DNA of 64,000 nt from an uncultured Bacillota bacterium. Its GTDB lineage: Bacteria; Bacillota; Clostridia; Tissierellales; Tepidimicrobiaceae. Location: contig CALBUB010000015.1 of the NCBI GenBank assembly GCA_937967955.1, positions 81,965 to 145,964 of the forward strand. Reading direction: 5' to 3'. Within the stretch, counting starts at the first letter, position 1. Each line of letters starts with the position of its first letter. Both the position numbers and the translations under genes were made by a program. Positions 1 to 8,884 of the stretch are shown here, one piece after another. Under the pieces are notes generated by a model. That model was not told the origin of the DNA, ran no database searches, and was given only the letters and a program-made list of their open reading frames with translations.

Positions 1-467
1 ATTTTATAATCATAGATACAGGGGCAGGTGTATCAAATAATGTATTGAAATTTGTAATGGCAGCAGAAGAGGCCATAGTAGTTACTACCCCTGAGCCAAC
101 TTCAATAATGGATAGTTATACTGTTATTAAAGCATTAATATTAAATGGGTATAAAGGCAAATTGAACGTGTTAGCTAATATAGTCAATAACAGAAGAGAA
201 GCATATGATATATACAATAAATTAGAATTGGCATCTAAGAATTTTTTAAATTGTAATCTCGATTATCTAGGATATTTAGAAAAATCTGATACTGTGATAA
301 AGGCTGTTAGAAGGCAAACCCCATTTATATTACTAGATCCTAGATCAGCAGTTTCGAAGAATATGAAAATTATGGCATTAAAGTTTGCTGATCCTAATAG
401 ATATGTGTATAGTAAGAAAAGTAAGTTTACAGATAGGCTAAAAAAATTAATTTTTACTAAAAGGTGA
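1..467 (+). CDS. flhG: FlhG/YlxH MinD-like ATPase, C-terminal part
   Basis: The frame is already open at base 3 and closes with TGA at 465-467, so only about 154 C-terminal residues are present. The first codons give the D-T-G-A-G motif of MinD/ParA ATPases, followed by the T-T-P-E-P-T-S stretch typical of FlhG (YlxH). Members of this family work with the SRP-like GTPase FlhF to set the number and position of flagella. The neighbours (a PilZ protein, then che genes) are the usual context in Clostridia. The ATG at 45 is internal and not the real start. The next gene overlaps its end or follows directly. Confidence 0.88.
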   Translation, partial: FIIIDTGAGVSNNVLKFVMAAEEAIVVTTPEPTSIMDSYTVIKALILNGYKGKLNVLANIVNNRREAYDIYNKLELASKNFLNCNLDYLGYLEKSDTVIKAVRRQTPFILLDPRSAVSKNMKIMALKFADPNRYVYSKKSKFTDRLKKLIFTKR

Positions 468-472
468 TTGTA

Positions 473-1141
473 GTGGCAAAAATGTTAGATTTACTTAAAG
501 TAGGAGATAAGATTGAACTATTAAGAATAGATTCTTTAAATGATGAAACTTTATATCCAAGTCAAATATTGGATATTATAGACGAGCATATACTTATAAT
601 TAGTGGTCCCATATATAAAAGTAGATTAGTATATGTGAGACGAAATGAAAAAGTAAGAATAATTTGTGTTGTAGAAGATAGAGGAAAATACCAATTTGAT
701 GCAGAAGTATTAAATGCTAAGTATGAAGGAGTTTATAAGCTTAAAATAAGAAGGATTTCTCAAATAACGAAACATCAGTTACGAAAATATTTTAGGCTAG
801 ATATTTCTATACCTGTAACTAAATATTTTACCATTATGGAAGATGATGAAGAAAAAGATTTAGAAGAAAAATGCAGAACAAAAGATATAAGTGGCGGTGG
901 AATGAAATTATATACAAATTATAAGCATAAAGTAGGAGATATGATTACTTGTGAATTTAAAGTAGATGAACATCTAATTACTACAAAAGCAAAAATTGTT
1001 CGAGTAGAACGGGTAGATACTTTTGAATTTGATTTTGCTCTGGGTATAGAATTTGTAGATTTAGAAGAAAGGGATAGAGATAGAATAATAAAGTTTCTGT
1101 TTTCAAAGCAAAGGGAGTTAATAGAAAAAGGGATGATATAA
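473..1141 (+). CDS. PilZ-domain cyclic-di-GMP-binding flagellar brake protein (YcgR-like)
   Basis: About 223 residues. The N-terminal half resembles the YcgR N-domain. The C-terminal half is PilZ with both c-di-GMP motifs: R-K-Y-F-R (about residues 104-108, RxxxR) and D-I-S-G-G-G (about 138-143, DxSxxG). Family members bind c-di-GMP and slow the flagellar motor or link motility to biofilm signals. The frame opens at GTG 464, overlapping the flhG stop, but AGGTGAT at 462-468 is best placed for GTG 473, so that start is preferred. The cheB start follows immediately after its TAA, which suggests one transcript. Confidence 0.85.
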   Translation: MAKMLDLLKVGDKIELLRIDSLNDETLYPSQILDIIDEHILIISGPIYKSRLVYVRRNEKVRIICVVEDRGKYQFDAEVLNAKYEGVYKLKIRRISQITKHQLRKYFRLDISIPVTKYFTIMEDDEEKDLEEKCRTKDISGGGMKLYTNYKHKVGDMITCEFKVDEHLITTKAKIVRVERVDTFEFDFALGIEFVDLEERDRDRIIKFLFSKQRELIEKGMI

Positions 1142-2200
1142 ATGATTAGAGTGTTAATTGTAGATGATTCTGCTTTCTTTCGAAAGCTTTTAAAGGATGT
1201 ATTGGAAAGAGATGAAGAAATAGTTGTAATAGGAGAAGCCAAAAATGGAAAAGAAGCTTTACAAAAGATTCCATTATTAAAGCCAGATATAATAACATTA
1301 GATATAGAAATGCCTTTTATGGATGGTATAACAACTTTAAAACATATAGCCAAAGATTATAATATACCTGTGGTTATGCTTAGCAGTTTTACTACTGCAG
1401 ATGCAGCTATGACAATAAAAGCATTAGAAGAAGGAGCAGTTGATTTTATTCCTAAACCTAACAATATATTTAATATAAAAGCTGAAGATTTAAGGCTTCA
1501 AATAATAGATAAAATAAAGGTGGCTGCAAAGTGTAAACTTTGTAATAAACATTATGGAGTTTATAAGAGAAAAGAAATTAAAACTAGCAAAATAAAAAAA
1601 TTAACCCCAGTAGCAGGGGATGTGGATTTTGAATATATAATAGCAATAGGTACTTCCACTGGAGGGCCACGAGCACTACAAGAAGTGATACCAGCTTTAC
1701 CTGAAAATATAAATGGTAGTATTTTAATAGTGCAGCATATGCCGCCTAAATTTACCAAATCATTAGCAGATAGACTTAATAGCTTATCAGAAATACATGT
1801 TAAAGAAGGGGAAGAAGGGGACAAGTTACACAGAGGCTGGTGTTATATTGCACCAGGAGGTTTTCATATGAAAGTAGTTAAAGAAAGACAAGATTTTATA
1901 ATAAAGTTGGACAAAGGTGCACCTATAAAAGGCTTAAGACCATCAGTAGATGTGTTAATGGAATCTGTGGCAGAGATAGAAGGCATAAGAAAGTTAGGAG
2001 TTATAATGACTGGAATGGGTTCTGATGGAGCTAATGGCATTGTAAAAATGAAGGAAGCTGATGGCTATGTTTTAGCTCAGGATGAAGAAACATCAACAGT
2101 CTTCGGTATGCCTAAGGCTGCCATTAGAACAAATTGTGTGGATAAGATAGTTCCTTTAAGTGAAATTGCTAATGAAATTATTCGGGTGGTGGGGGTGTAA
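1142..2200 (+). CDS. cheB: Chemotaxis protein-glutamate methylesterase/glutaminase CheB
   Basis: 352 residues. The N-terminal receiver domain (1-120) has the acidic pair D8/D9, phospho-acceptor D54 (T-L-D-I-E-M-P) and K105. The C-terminal methylesterase (about 165-350) has the S172 nucleophile in G-T-S-T-G-G, H199 in Q-H-M-P and D295 in G-M-G-S-D-G, a complete triad. It demethylates or deamidates receptor glutamates when phosphorylated by CheA. ATG abuts the previous stop and is preceded by AAAAAGGG. Odd point: the linker contains C-K-L-C (131-134) followed by a histidine. CheR, which adds the methyl groups, is not in this operon but at 61777-62553. Confidence 0.97.
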   Translation: MIRVLIVDDSAFFRKLLKDVLERDEEIVVIGEAKNGKEALQKIPLLKPDIITLDIEMPFMDGITTLKHIAKDYNIPVVMLSSFTTADAAMTIKALEEGAVDFIPKPNNIFNIKAEDLRLQIIDKIKVAAKCKLCNKHYGVYKRKEIKTSKIKKLTPVAGDVDFEYIIAIGTSTGGPRALQEVIPALPENINGSILIVQHMPPKFTKSLADRLNSLSEIHVKEGEEGDKLHRGWCYIAPGGFHMKVVKERQDFIIKLDKGAPIKGLRPSVDVLMESVAEIEGIRKLGVIMTGMGSDGANGIVKMKEADGYVLAQDEETSTVFGMPKAAIRTNCVDKIVPLSEIANEIIRVVGV

Positions 2201-2202
2201 TT

Positions 2203-4212
2203 ATGGACTTGGATATGAGTCAATATTTAAACCTTTTTATAGAAGAAGCTAATGAACATTTGCAAAATATGAATGATATTTTATTAGAGTTAGAAAAAGA
2301 TACAGAAAATACTTCCTTGATAAATGAGCTGTTTAGGGTAGCTCATACACTAAAGGGTATGTCTGGAACTATGGGTTTTGAACATATGGCTGATTTAACC
2401 CATGAGATGGAAAATGTACTTGATGGAGTTAGAAACAATAAGATAAAACTAAATGAAAGTATCATAGATATTCTTTTTGAGTGTTTCGATGCATTAGATG
2501 AAATTGTAAACTATATAGCAGATAGTGGAAGTGAAAAGGAAAATTATACTAATAAGGAATTAATAAGCAAATTAAAAGCTATTATAGAAGGGGAAAAAAG
2601 TTTAGAACTAGAAGATATACAGGATAAGCAAGAAGGCCTTCAATTAGATAACCATGTTGTAAATGTTATAAAAGAAGCTAAAAAGCAAGACCTTAATGTA
2701 TTTCAAATATCGATTACTTTAAGCCCAGCTTGTATGTTGAAATCTGCAAGGGCCTTTGTAATAATAAATACTTTAGATGCTGTAGGTGATATTGTTTATT
2801 CCAAGCCGTCAACTGAAGATATTGAAGATGAAAAATTTGACCTAACTTTTTCCTTAATACTAATAACTGAAGCTAATAAAGACAAGCTAATAGAGAAATT
2901 AGATACAATATCTGAAATAGATAGGATAGAAATAGAAGCAATAGAAAGTGATACATTAAAAATATCAATGGATGAAGACGAAAATGCTATGGAAGAGGTC
3001 CATGTGAAAAAACATAAAGATGATAAGAAAACTGATAGTAAGGAACAAATTAAAAAAGTTAGCAAAGTGACTAAAACTGTCAGAGTGGATATAGATAGAT
3101 TAGATAACCTTATGAATTTAGCTAGTGAATTAATCATTATAAAAAACAGGATGGATGATTTAAGTGGCACTTCTAATAAAGAAGATATGCTCCAAACTAT
3201 TGAATACTTAGAACGGATTACCACTAATTTACATAATGCTGTTATGAAGATAAGAATGGTACCTATAGAAAGGGTATTTAACAGATTTCCACGTATGGTA
3301 AGGGATTTATCTAAAGAATTAAACAAAAAAATAAACTTACAGATGTATGGAGAAAACACAGAAGTAGATAGAACAGTAATAGATGAAATTGGGGACCCAT
3401 TAATACACATTATAAGAAACTCTCTCGACCATGGTATTGAATATCCTGAAGAAAGGCTAAAATTAGGAAAAGCTGAAGAGGGCAACCTCATATTGAGGGC
3501 ATATCCAGATGGTAATAATGTAGTTATAGAGGTATTAGATGATGGTTGCGGAATAGATTATGAAAAAGTAAAGAAAAAATCCATAGATAAGGGCTTGATA
3601 ACAGAAGAAGAAGCTGAAAAAATGTCTGAAAATGAATTGGCAAACATATTGTTTGAGCCAGGTTTTAGTACGTCTGATGAAATAACAGAAATATCTGGTA
3701 GAGGTGTTGGCTTAGATGTAGTTAAAAATAAAATTGAGTCAATTAATGGTACCATAGAATTAGAAAGTGAGAAGAACAAGGGAACTAAGTTTACTATAAG
3801 GATTCCTTTAACATTGGCTATAATCCAGGCACTTTTAGTAAAATTAATAGATGAAATTTATGCAATACCTTTAAGTTCTATTACTGAAATCATAAGTGTC
3901 AATGGAGAGAGTATAAGGAGTATACAAGAACAGGAAATTATGCTTTACAGAGGAAAGACCATACCAATAGTTAGATTGAACAAAGTAATGGGCTTAGAAG
4001 ATGATGACTTTTTAGATGAATATATAGCTGTAGTAGTAAGAAAAGGTGATAAATTGGCAGCCCTATTAGTTAATGATTTAATAGGCCAACAGGAAATTGT
4101 AATAAAACCTTTAGGAAAATATTTATCATCCTACGTAAAATACTTTTCTGGAGCAACCATACTAGGCAATGGAGATGTATCACTCATATTGGATGTTAAT
4201 TCATTGATATAA
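2203..4212 (+). CDS. cheA: Chemotaxis histidine kinase CheA
   Basis: 669 residues in the standard five-domain order. The HPt domain P1 has phosphorylated H48 in A-H-T-L-K-G. P2 (about 150-250) docks CheY/CheB. The P3 dimerisation helix pair begins at about 295 (V-R-V-D-I-D-R-L-D). The P4 HATPase domain has N-S-L-D-H-G-I-E (N box) and G-R-G-V-G-L-D-V-V (G2 box). P5, which is CheW-like, follows from about 545. The kinase reads receptor arrays through CheW and phosphorylates CheY and CheB. The start is two bases after the cheB stop; GGGTGG upstream serves as ribosome binding site. No residue needed for catalysis appears to be missing. Confidence 0.97.
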   Translation: MDLDMSQYLNLFIEEANEHLQNMNDILLELEKDTENTSLINELFRVAHTLKGMSGTMGFEHMADLTHEMENVLDGVRNNKIKLNESIIDILFECFDALDEIVNYIADSGSEKENYTNKELISKLKAIIEGEKSLELEDIQDKQEGLQLDNHVVNVIKEAKKQDLNVFQISITLSPACMLKSARAFVIINTLDAVGDIVYSKPSTEDIEDEKFDLTFSLILITEANKDKLIEKLDTISEIDRIEIEAIESDTLKISMDEDENAMEEVHVKKHKDDKKTDSKEQIKKVSKVTKTVRVDIDRLDNLMNLASELIIIKNRMDDLSGTSNKEDMLQTIEYLERITTNLHNAVMKIRMVPIERVFNRFPRMVRDLSKELNKKINLQMYGENTEVDRTVIDEIGDPLIHIIRNSLDHGIEYPEERLKLGKAEEGNLILRAYPDGNNVVIEVLDDGCGIDYEKVKKKSIDKGLITEEEAEKMSENELANILFEPGFSTSDEITEISGRGVGLDVVKNKIESINGTIELESEKNKGTKFTIRIPLTLAIIQALLVKLIDEIYAIPLSSITEIISVNGESIRSIQEQEIMLYRGKTIPIVRLNKVMGLEDDDFLDEYIAVVVRKGDKLAALLVNDLIGQQEIVIKPLGKYLSSYVKYFSGATILGNGDVSLILDVNSLI

Positions 4213-4225
4213 AGGAGGAAAAATA

Positions 4226-4663
4226 ATGACTTCCAACATCCAGAACAAATATGTAACCTTTAAGCTAGGTAAAGAATATTACGGTTTATCTATAGAAAAT
4301 GTTTTATCTATTGAAAAGCCCAGTAAAACAACAAGGGTACCCAATGTACCAGCTTATATAATTGGTCTTATAAACTTAAGAGGAGATGTAATACCAGTTA
4401 TAGATTTAAGAGTTAAATTAGGAATGGAAAAGAAACAAGTGGACAATGATTCAAGAATTATAATTGTAAAAGAAAAAGGAATTACAGTGGGCTTAATGGT
4501 AGATTCCTCTAAAGAAGTGGTAGATATTAATAAAGAGGATATAGACAAGCCTCCAACTAGTGATGATAACACCATTATAGATTATGTTAGTGGGATTGGT
4601 AAAAAAGGAGAAAGATTGATTATCATACTTGATTCTTTAAAACTATTAGATTTAAGGGGTTAA
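4226..4663 (+). CDS. cheW: Chemotaxis coupling protein CheW
   Basis: 145 residues, a single CheW domain. K-Y-V-T-F-K-L-G-K-E-Y-Y-G at the N-terminus and the I-G-L-I-N-L-R-G-D-V-I-P-V-I-D-L-R core are diagnostic. CheW bridges receptors and CheA at the membrane array. An ideal AAAGGAGG lies 7 bases before the ATG. It sits between cheA and cheC as expected. Confidence 0.96.
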   Translation: MTSNIQNKYVTFKLGKEYYGLSIENVLSIEKPSKTTRVPNVPAYIIGLINLRGDVIPVIDLRVKLGMEKKQVDNDSRIIIVKEKGITVGLMVDSSKEVVDINKEDIDKPPTSDDNTIIDYVSGIGKKGERLIIILDSLKLLDLRG

Positions 4664-4668
4664 TAGCC

Positions 4669-5271
4669 ATGAAAGATGATATGTTTAACAATTTCTTCTT
4701 AGACGCTTTAAAGGAGATTGGAAATATTGGTTCAGGAAATGCGATAACTGCTTTGGCTAATATGTTATCAAAAAGGATAAATATGAGCGTTCCCAAGGTT
4801 AGAATTATTGATTTTAAGGATATTGCCACTATTTTAGGTGGAGAAGAAGAATTGATTGTGGGTATATACTTAAGCCTGGAAGATGATATAGAAGGTAATA
4901 TTATGTTTATCCTTGATATAGATTCGGCAAAAAATTTGTTGAACATGTTGTTAGATAAAGAAGTAGAGGAGTTGGATGAATTAGCTATGTCAGCTTTAGC
5001 AGAAGTTGGTAATATTGTTTCATCATCTTATGTGAATGCTTTGAGTGCATTAACAGGACTAAAAATTACTGTTTCAGTTCCTTCATTAGCTATAGATATG
5101 GCTGGAGCAATCCTTTCCGTGCCTGCAATCCAACTAGGGCTAATATCAGATAAAGCATTATTTATAGAAACTTTGTTTAAGGAAGGTAATAACTTAGTTA
5201 AAGGTAGTTTATTCCTACTACCAAACATTGAATCTTTCGAAAAAATATTATCATTATTAGGAGTATTGTAG
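4669..5271 (+). CDS. cheC: CheY-P phosphatase CheC
   Basis: 200 residues with two copies of the CheC/CheX phosphatase element. The first is E-I-G-N-I-G-S-G-N-A (about 16-25) and the second E-V-G-N-I-V-S-S-S-Y (about 113-122), each with the E-x2-N pair used for CheY-P hydrolysis. In Bacillus, CheC removes phosphate from CheY-P and forms a complex with CheD, whose gene follows directly (stop TAG at 5269-5271, next ATG at 5273). AAGGGG precedes the start. Length and two-motif layout match CheC rather than the single-motif CheX. Confidence 0.94.
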   Translation: MKDDMFNNFFLDALKEIGNIGSGNAITALANMLSKRINMSVPKVRIIDFKDIATILGGEEELIVGIYLSLEDDIEGNIMFILDIDSAKNLLNMLLDKEVEELDELAMSALAEVGNIVSSSYVNALSALTGLKITVSVPSLAIDMAGAILSVPAIQLGLISDKALFIETLFKEGNNLVKGSLFLLPNIESFEKILSLLGVL

Positions 5272-5272
5272 T

Positions 5273-5755
5273 ATGAGAATAATTAAGGTTGGTATGGCAG
5301 ACTTAAAAGTAATAAAGGCCCCTGGTATTCTAACTACTCTTGGTTTGGGCTCCTGTGTGGGGATTGTTTTATATGATAGAATCAACAAGATAGCCGGTTT
5401 AGCCCATCCTATGTTGCCTTCTTCTGTTGAGATATCTAACAATCAGAATAAAGCTAAATTTGTTGATACAGGAATAGATTTACTACTGGAAAAAATGCTT
5501 AAGAAGGGTGCAAATAAATATAGCATTGTAGCTAAAATTGCAGGCGGTGCCCAGATGTTTTCTTTTAATAGTAATAACAGTATATTAAAAATTGGGGAAA
5601 AGAATGTTTTAGCAACTAGGCAGAAATTAAGGGATTTAGGAATTAAGATTATTTCAGAAGATACTGGTGGGAACTATGGAAGAACGATACAGTTTAATTC
5701 AGAAGATGGTTCGTTAATTGTTAAAACTTTAGGACATGGAACTAAAGTCATATAG
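5273..5755 (+). CDS. cheD: Chemoreceptor glutamine deamidase CheD
   Basis: 160 residues. The catalytic Cys28 in T-L-G-L-G-S-C-V-G and His45 in G-L-A-H-P-M-L-P are in place, with Thr21/22 upstream, matching the Cys-His-Thr arrangement of CheD. It deamidates receptor glutamines and partners with CheC. It begins one base after the cheC stop, so translation is probably coupled, and no independent ribosome binding site is obvious. Confidence 0.95.
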   Translation: MRIIKVGMADLKVIKAPGILTTLGLGSCVGIVLYDRINKIAGLAHPMLPSSVEISNNQNKAKFVDTGIDLLLEKMLKKGANKYSIVAKIAGGAQMFSFNSNNSILKIGEKNVLATRQKLRDLGIKIISEDTGGNYGRTIQFNSEDGSLIVKTLGHGTKVI

Positions 5756-5778
5756 TTCCCATTGAGGAGGTAGTATAT

Positions 5779-6519
5779 ATGACTACTGAGGAGCTTTGGA
5801 AGGAATATGCTAAGACAAAAGATAATAATATAAGGAAAAGTCTAATAGAAAGGTATATAGGTTTGGTAAAAATTGTAGCAGGAAGAATGTACAATTATTA
5901 CGGCAGTAAAGTAGAATATGATGATTTAGTTAGTTTTGGAATATTGGGGCTTATAGATAGTATTGAAAGATTTGATATAAATAGAAATATAAAATTTGAA
6001 ACTTATGCACAAATCAGAATTAAAGGTGCTATAGTAGATAACATTAGAAAACTAGACTGGATACCTAGATCCCTAAGGAAAAAATCTAAGGAAATACAAA
6101 AGGAAATGTTAAATTTAGAAAATAAATTAGGAAGAACCCCTTCAAATATTGAATTAGCAGAACATTTAAACATGTCTTTAAAAGAATTAGAAGACATATT
6201 AGCCAATACTGTAGGCTTTAATGTAACATCCTTAGAAGAATTGTTGGCAAACAAAGGTGAGCATATAATAGATGAGGAAAAAGAGGTAAATATTCCTGAA
6301 AAAGCCTTTGAAGAAAAAGAGCTTAAGGAAATTTTAGGTGATATTATCGATGCTTTACCAGATAATCAAAAAACAGTAATTTCATTATATTATTATGAAG
6401 AGTTGACGTATAAAGAAATAGGCAAGATTATGAAATTGTCAGAATCAAGAATATCACAAATACATAGCAAAGCAATATTGAATATTAGGAACAAATTATA
6501 TAAAGTGGGGATATACTAA
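5779..6519 (+). CDS. sigD: Flagellar/motility sigma factor (SigD/FliA family)
   Basis: 246 residues with region 2 (Y-D-D-L-V-S-F-G-I-L-G-L, then F-E-T-Y-A-Q-I-R-I-K-G-A-I) followed by D-W-I-P-R-S-L-R, a hallmark of FliA/SigD/WhiG sigma factors. Region 3 is next, and region 4 ends in an HTH (T-Y-K-E-I-G-K-I-M-K-L-S-E-S-R-I-S-Q). It would direct transcription of late flagellar, chemotaxis and autolysin genes. GAGGAGG is 9 bases before the ATG. Its place just after cheD is as in Bacillus subtilis. No anti-sigma FlgM is encoded in the window. Confidence 0.95.
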   Translation: MTTEELWKEYAKTKDNNIRKSLIERYIGLVKIVAGRMYNYYGSKVEYDDLVSFGILGLIDSIERFDINRNIKFETYAQIRIKGAIVDNIRKLDWIPRSLRKKSKEIQKEMLNLENKLGRTPSNIELAEHLNMSLKELEDILANTVGFNVTSLEELLANKGEHIIDEEKEVNIPEKAFEEKELKEILGDIIDALPDNQKTVISLYYYEELTYKEIGKIMKLSESRISQIHSKAILNIRNKLYKVGIY

Positions 6520-6542
6520 TAAATATTTGGGGGTATTAATGT

Positions 6543-7934
6543 ATGTATAAAGTTTTGCCAAATATAATAATTGAAATTTCTGAGGATGGTCTAGTAGGTT
6601 ACATTTCCATTATTGAAAATTCCCAGGAAGAACAGCCAGATGAAATTTTAAATGTAGACCAAATAGTGGATAAAGTGAAGGAAATAATAAAGTATGGTTT
6701 AGATGAGAAAAGATTAAGAGAATTACTTACTTCAAATTCTAAAGTATATAAAGAGACTATTGCTAGAGGGGTTATGCCGATAAATGGAGAAGATGGTTAC
6801 ATAAAATACTACTTCGATATAGAAAAAGAGATTAAGCCCAAAATACTGGAGGATGGAACTGTTGATTATAAGGAATTAGATGCAATCAATACTGTAACAG
6901 CCGGTGAAGTATTGGCAGAATTAATACCCCCAAGGGAAGGGAAGGATGGCATCAAGGTTACGGGAGATATAATCCCTTATAAAAAGGGTAAATCTCCTTT
7001 ATTAAAATATGGTAAAAATGTTAGACTGCTAAATAATGACAAAACCTTAGTTGCCGAAAAGGATGGCTTAGTAGCATTAAAGGGCGATAAAGTAATAGTA
7101 TTAGATGTGCTTAGAGTAGACAATGTAGATAATACAATTGGTAACATACGCTTTGATGGGTCAGTAATGGTAAGAGAAAATGTATTAAGTGGCTTCAAAG
7201 TAATAGCTAACGGGGATGTACAAGTAAATGGAGTCGTAGAAGGAGGCTATATAGAAAATACAGGTGATGTAATAATTAAGCAAGGAATACAAGGTTATAA
7301 CCGGTTGACTGTACAGACTAAGGGAAATTTATCTACAAAATTTATTGAAAATTCAGTAATCAAAGCAGATAAAGATATCACAGCTGAATCAATTATGCAT
7401 AGTCAAGTTTCATGTAAGCAAAATTTAACTTTAGTTGGCAAAAAGGGATTAATTGTCGGAGGCATATGTAGAGCTGGAAAAGAGATTAAGGCAAAAACTG
7501 TTGGCTCATTGATGTCTACTAATACTATACTAGAGGTAGGTATAGATCCAGAAACAAAGGAAAAATATATTGCCACAGTGGAACAAATGAAAGCATGCCA
7601 ATATGATTTAGATAAGATAGAAAAAATGGTAACCTTTTTAGAAAAAATGAAGAAGTCAAATAGATTGGATAAAGAAAAAATGCTAGTATACGCTAAGCTA
7701 TTAAAAACTAGAGAAAGTTTAATGAATAAATATGATGAACTTAAGGATATCTATTTAAGGCTAAAAGATGAAGTAAAGGATACTTCTCAAGGCCGCATTA
7801 TAGTTACTGATATTGTATATCCAGGAGTTAAACTTGTCATTGGAAATTGTTCCATGGTAGTAAGAAATGAGATACGTAATAGTATGTTTTATGTAGAGGA
7901 TGGAGAAATTAGAATAGCCCCTTACTGGGAGTGA
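6543..7934 (+). CDS. FapA-family (DUF342) polymerisation/beta-helix protein
   Basis: 463 residues. The N-terminal part carries the FapA signature region (T-A-G-E-V-L-A-E-L-I-P-P-R-E-G-K-D-G). Then comes a glycine/valine-rich stretch of short beta repeats (about 200-330) that reads as a right-handed beta-helix, and a coiled-coil segment (about 345-415). Members of this family are linked to flagellar assembly and cell polarity in some bacteria, but the biochemical role is not settled. Placement between sigD and the SwrB-position gene supports a motility link. No signal peptide is seen, so it is probably cytoplasmic. GGGGGT is about 9 bases before the ATG. Confidence 0.8.
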   Translation: MYKVLPNIIIEISEDGLVGYISIIENSQEEQPDEILNVDQIVDKVKEIIKYGLDEKRLRELLTSNSKVYKETIARGVMPINGEDGYIKYYFDIEKEIKPKILEDGTVDYKELDAINTVTAGEVLAELIPPREGKDGIKVTGDIIPYKKGKSPLLKYGKNVRLLNNDKTLVAEKDGLVALKGDKVIVLDVLRVDNVDNTIGNIRFDGSVMVRENVLSGFKVIANGDVQVNGVVEGGYIENTGDVIIKQGIQGYNRLTVQTKGNLSTKFIENSVIKADKDITAESIMHSQVSCKQNLTLVGKKGLIVGGICRAGKEIKAKTVGSLMSTNTILEVGIDPETKEKYIATVEQMKACQYDLDKIEKMVTFLEKMKKSNRLDKEKMLVYAKLLKTRESLMNKYDELKDIYLRLKDEVKDTSQGRIIVTDIVYPGVKLVIGNCSMVVRNEIRNSMFYVEDGEIRIAPYWE

Positions 7935-7938
7935 TTTT

Positions 7939-8256
7939 ATGTATATAAAGCCAATTGATTATGTAAATTTAATAAGTAAAACCCAGGAAATTGTTAGAAT
8001 TAAACAAGTTGAGGCAGATAAAGCAGTATTCCATTTTGATAACAGAATTATACAGAAGGATAAAGAGATAAAAGAAAATATGAAGAAAGTCAACAATACT
8101 CAAAGAGGGGAAAGTATAGCCATTAATAAAAACAAAGAGGGCAAAGGCAATAAGCAATATTATCATACAAAGAAAAAAAGAAGCAGGAAAAAAGGAAAAA
8201 ACAATCCAATAGAAAATAAAGAATTAAGGGGTTGCACTATAGATATTAAGGTTTAA
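7939..8256 (+). CDS. Small basic protein of the motility operon, function unknown
   Basis: 105 residues, not recognised. The first 55 residues look helical (I-K-P-I-D-Y-V-N-L-I-S-K-T-Q-E-I then charged). The rest is strongly basic and low-complexity (H-T-K-K-K-R-S-R-K-K-G-K) with no membrane segment or cysteine cluster. It starts 4 bases after the FapA-like stop. It ends at TAA 8254-8256, two codons before, and in the same frame as, the next gene. Operon position suggests co-expression with motility genes; a nucleic-acid or membrane-surface interaction is only a guess from charge. Confidence 0.7.
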   Translation: MYIKPIDYVNLISKTQEIVRIKQVEADKAVFHFDNRIIQKDKEIKENMKKVNNTQRGESIAINKNKEGKGNKQYYHTKKKRSRKKGKNNPIENKELRGCTIDIKV

Positions 8257-8262
8257 GATGGG

Positions 8263-8736
8263 GTGATTAAAATAAGCACATTAGTAAGCACCATATTAAA
8301 TGTAGTAGGAATTATTTTAATAATTATATCTACTGTAATTATTATAAAAAATAGTAAAAAAGAGCAAAGGATGTATGAGGAAATTTCTACAATACATGAT
8401 GATGTTAAATATTACTATGGCTCTCTTGAAAAAATAATTGATAATTTTGATGAACTAGTTGAAGAAAGTATAAATAAAATGGAAGAAATACAGCATAAAT
8501 CTAAAACGATTACTGGAGATAAAGCTAATAAAAATAAAGATAGGCATATCTTAAAGGATATATATATACCAAAGCAAGCTTTTAACGATAATATTCAAGC
8601 TAGCCCTAAAACTGAAGCTTATGAGAAGGTATATGAATTAAAAAAATTAGGTTTATCTAATAAAGAAATAGCACAAAAATTAAAAATAGGAATAAGAGAA
8701 GTGGAGATAATAATAAATATGATGGAAAAAATATAG
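8263..8736 (+). CDS. Single-pass membrane protein at the SwrB position (DUF6115-like)
   Basis: 157 residues. One N-terminal membrane helix (about 7-29) is followed by a charged, probably coiled segment, then a C-terminal helix-turn-helix-like tail (L-S-N-K-E-I-A-Q-K-L-K-I-G-I-R-E-V-E). This architecture and its location after sigD and before rpsB match Bacillus SwrB, which activates flagellar basal-body maturation. Sequence identity was not checked, so the symbol is withheld. The only standard start in frame is GTG 8263, which itself lies inside the best SD-like sequence GGGGTGATT. An ATA start at 8272 is conceivable. Confidence 0.72.
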   Translation: MIKISTLVSTILNVVGIILIIISTVIIIKNSKKEQRMYEEISTIHDDVKYYYGSLEKIIDNFDELVEESINKMEEIQHKSKTITGDKANKNKDRHILKDIYIPKQAFNDNIQASPKTEAYEKVYELKKLGLSNKEIAQKLKIGIREVEIIINMMEKI

Positions 8737-8755
8737 CTTTTATTGTATAAAATTA

Positions 8756-8784
8756 TTGATTTACGATTTTTGTTGTGATATACT
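8756..8784 (+). promoter_or_regulatory. Promoter for rpsB (sigma-A type)
   Basis: TTGATT at 8756-8761 and TATACT at 8779-8784 are separated by 17 bp. The site lies just after the last motility gene and about 100 bp before the rpsB start, giving the ribosomal block its own promoter. Confidence 0.7.
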
Positions 8785-8813
8785 ACCAAAGGGATTACAC
8801 ACATATTCTGATA

Positions 8814-8842
8814 TTTAAAGGGTTGCCAAATGGTCCTTTAAA
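8814..8842 (+). promoter_or_regulatory. Hairpin in the rpsB leader, possible S2 control site
   Basis: TTTAAAGG (8814-8821) pairs with CCTTTAAA (8835-8842). An inner CC/GG pair closes an AAAT loop. No U-run follows, so it is not a terminator. A leader hairpin before rpsB could be an S2 autoregulatory element, but that is inference only. Confidence 0.4.
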
Positions 8843-8884
8843 TAGATGAAGAATATGGAGGAAAAAACATGGAGGTGTATTTTT

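Noticed and set aside
2796..3491. Long antisense ORF inside cheA
   Set aside because: Low-complexity Ser/Ile/Leu-rich translation, a shadow of the AT-rich coding strand; the same holds for the other antisense ORFs inside genes.
8846..8884. In-frame ATG giving a 13-residue N-terminal extension of S2
   Set aside because: It lies upstream of the strong GGAGGTG site that serves GTG 8885, and the extension does not resemble any S2 N-terminus.
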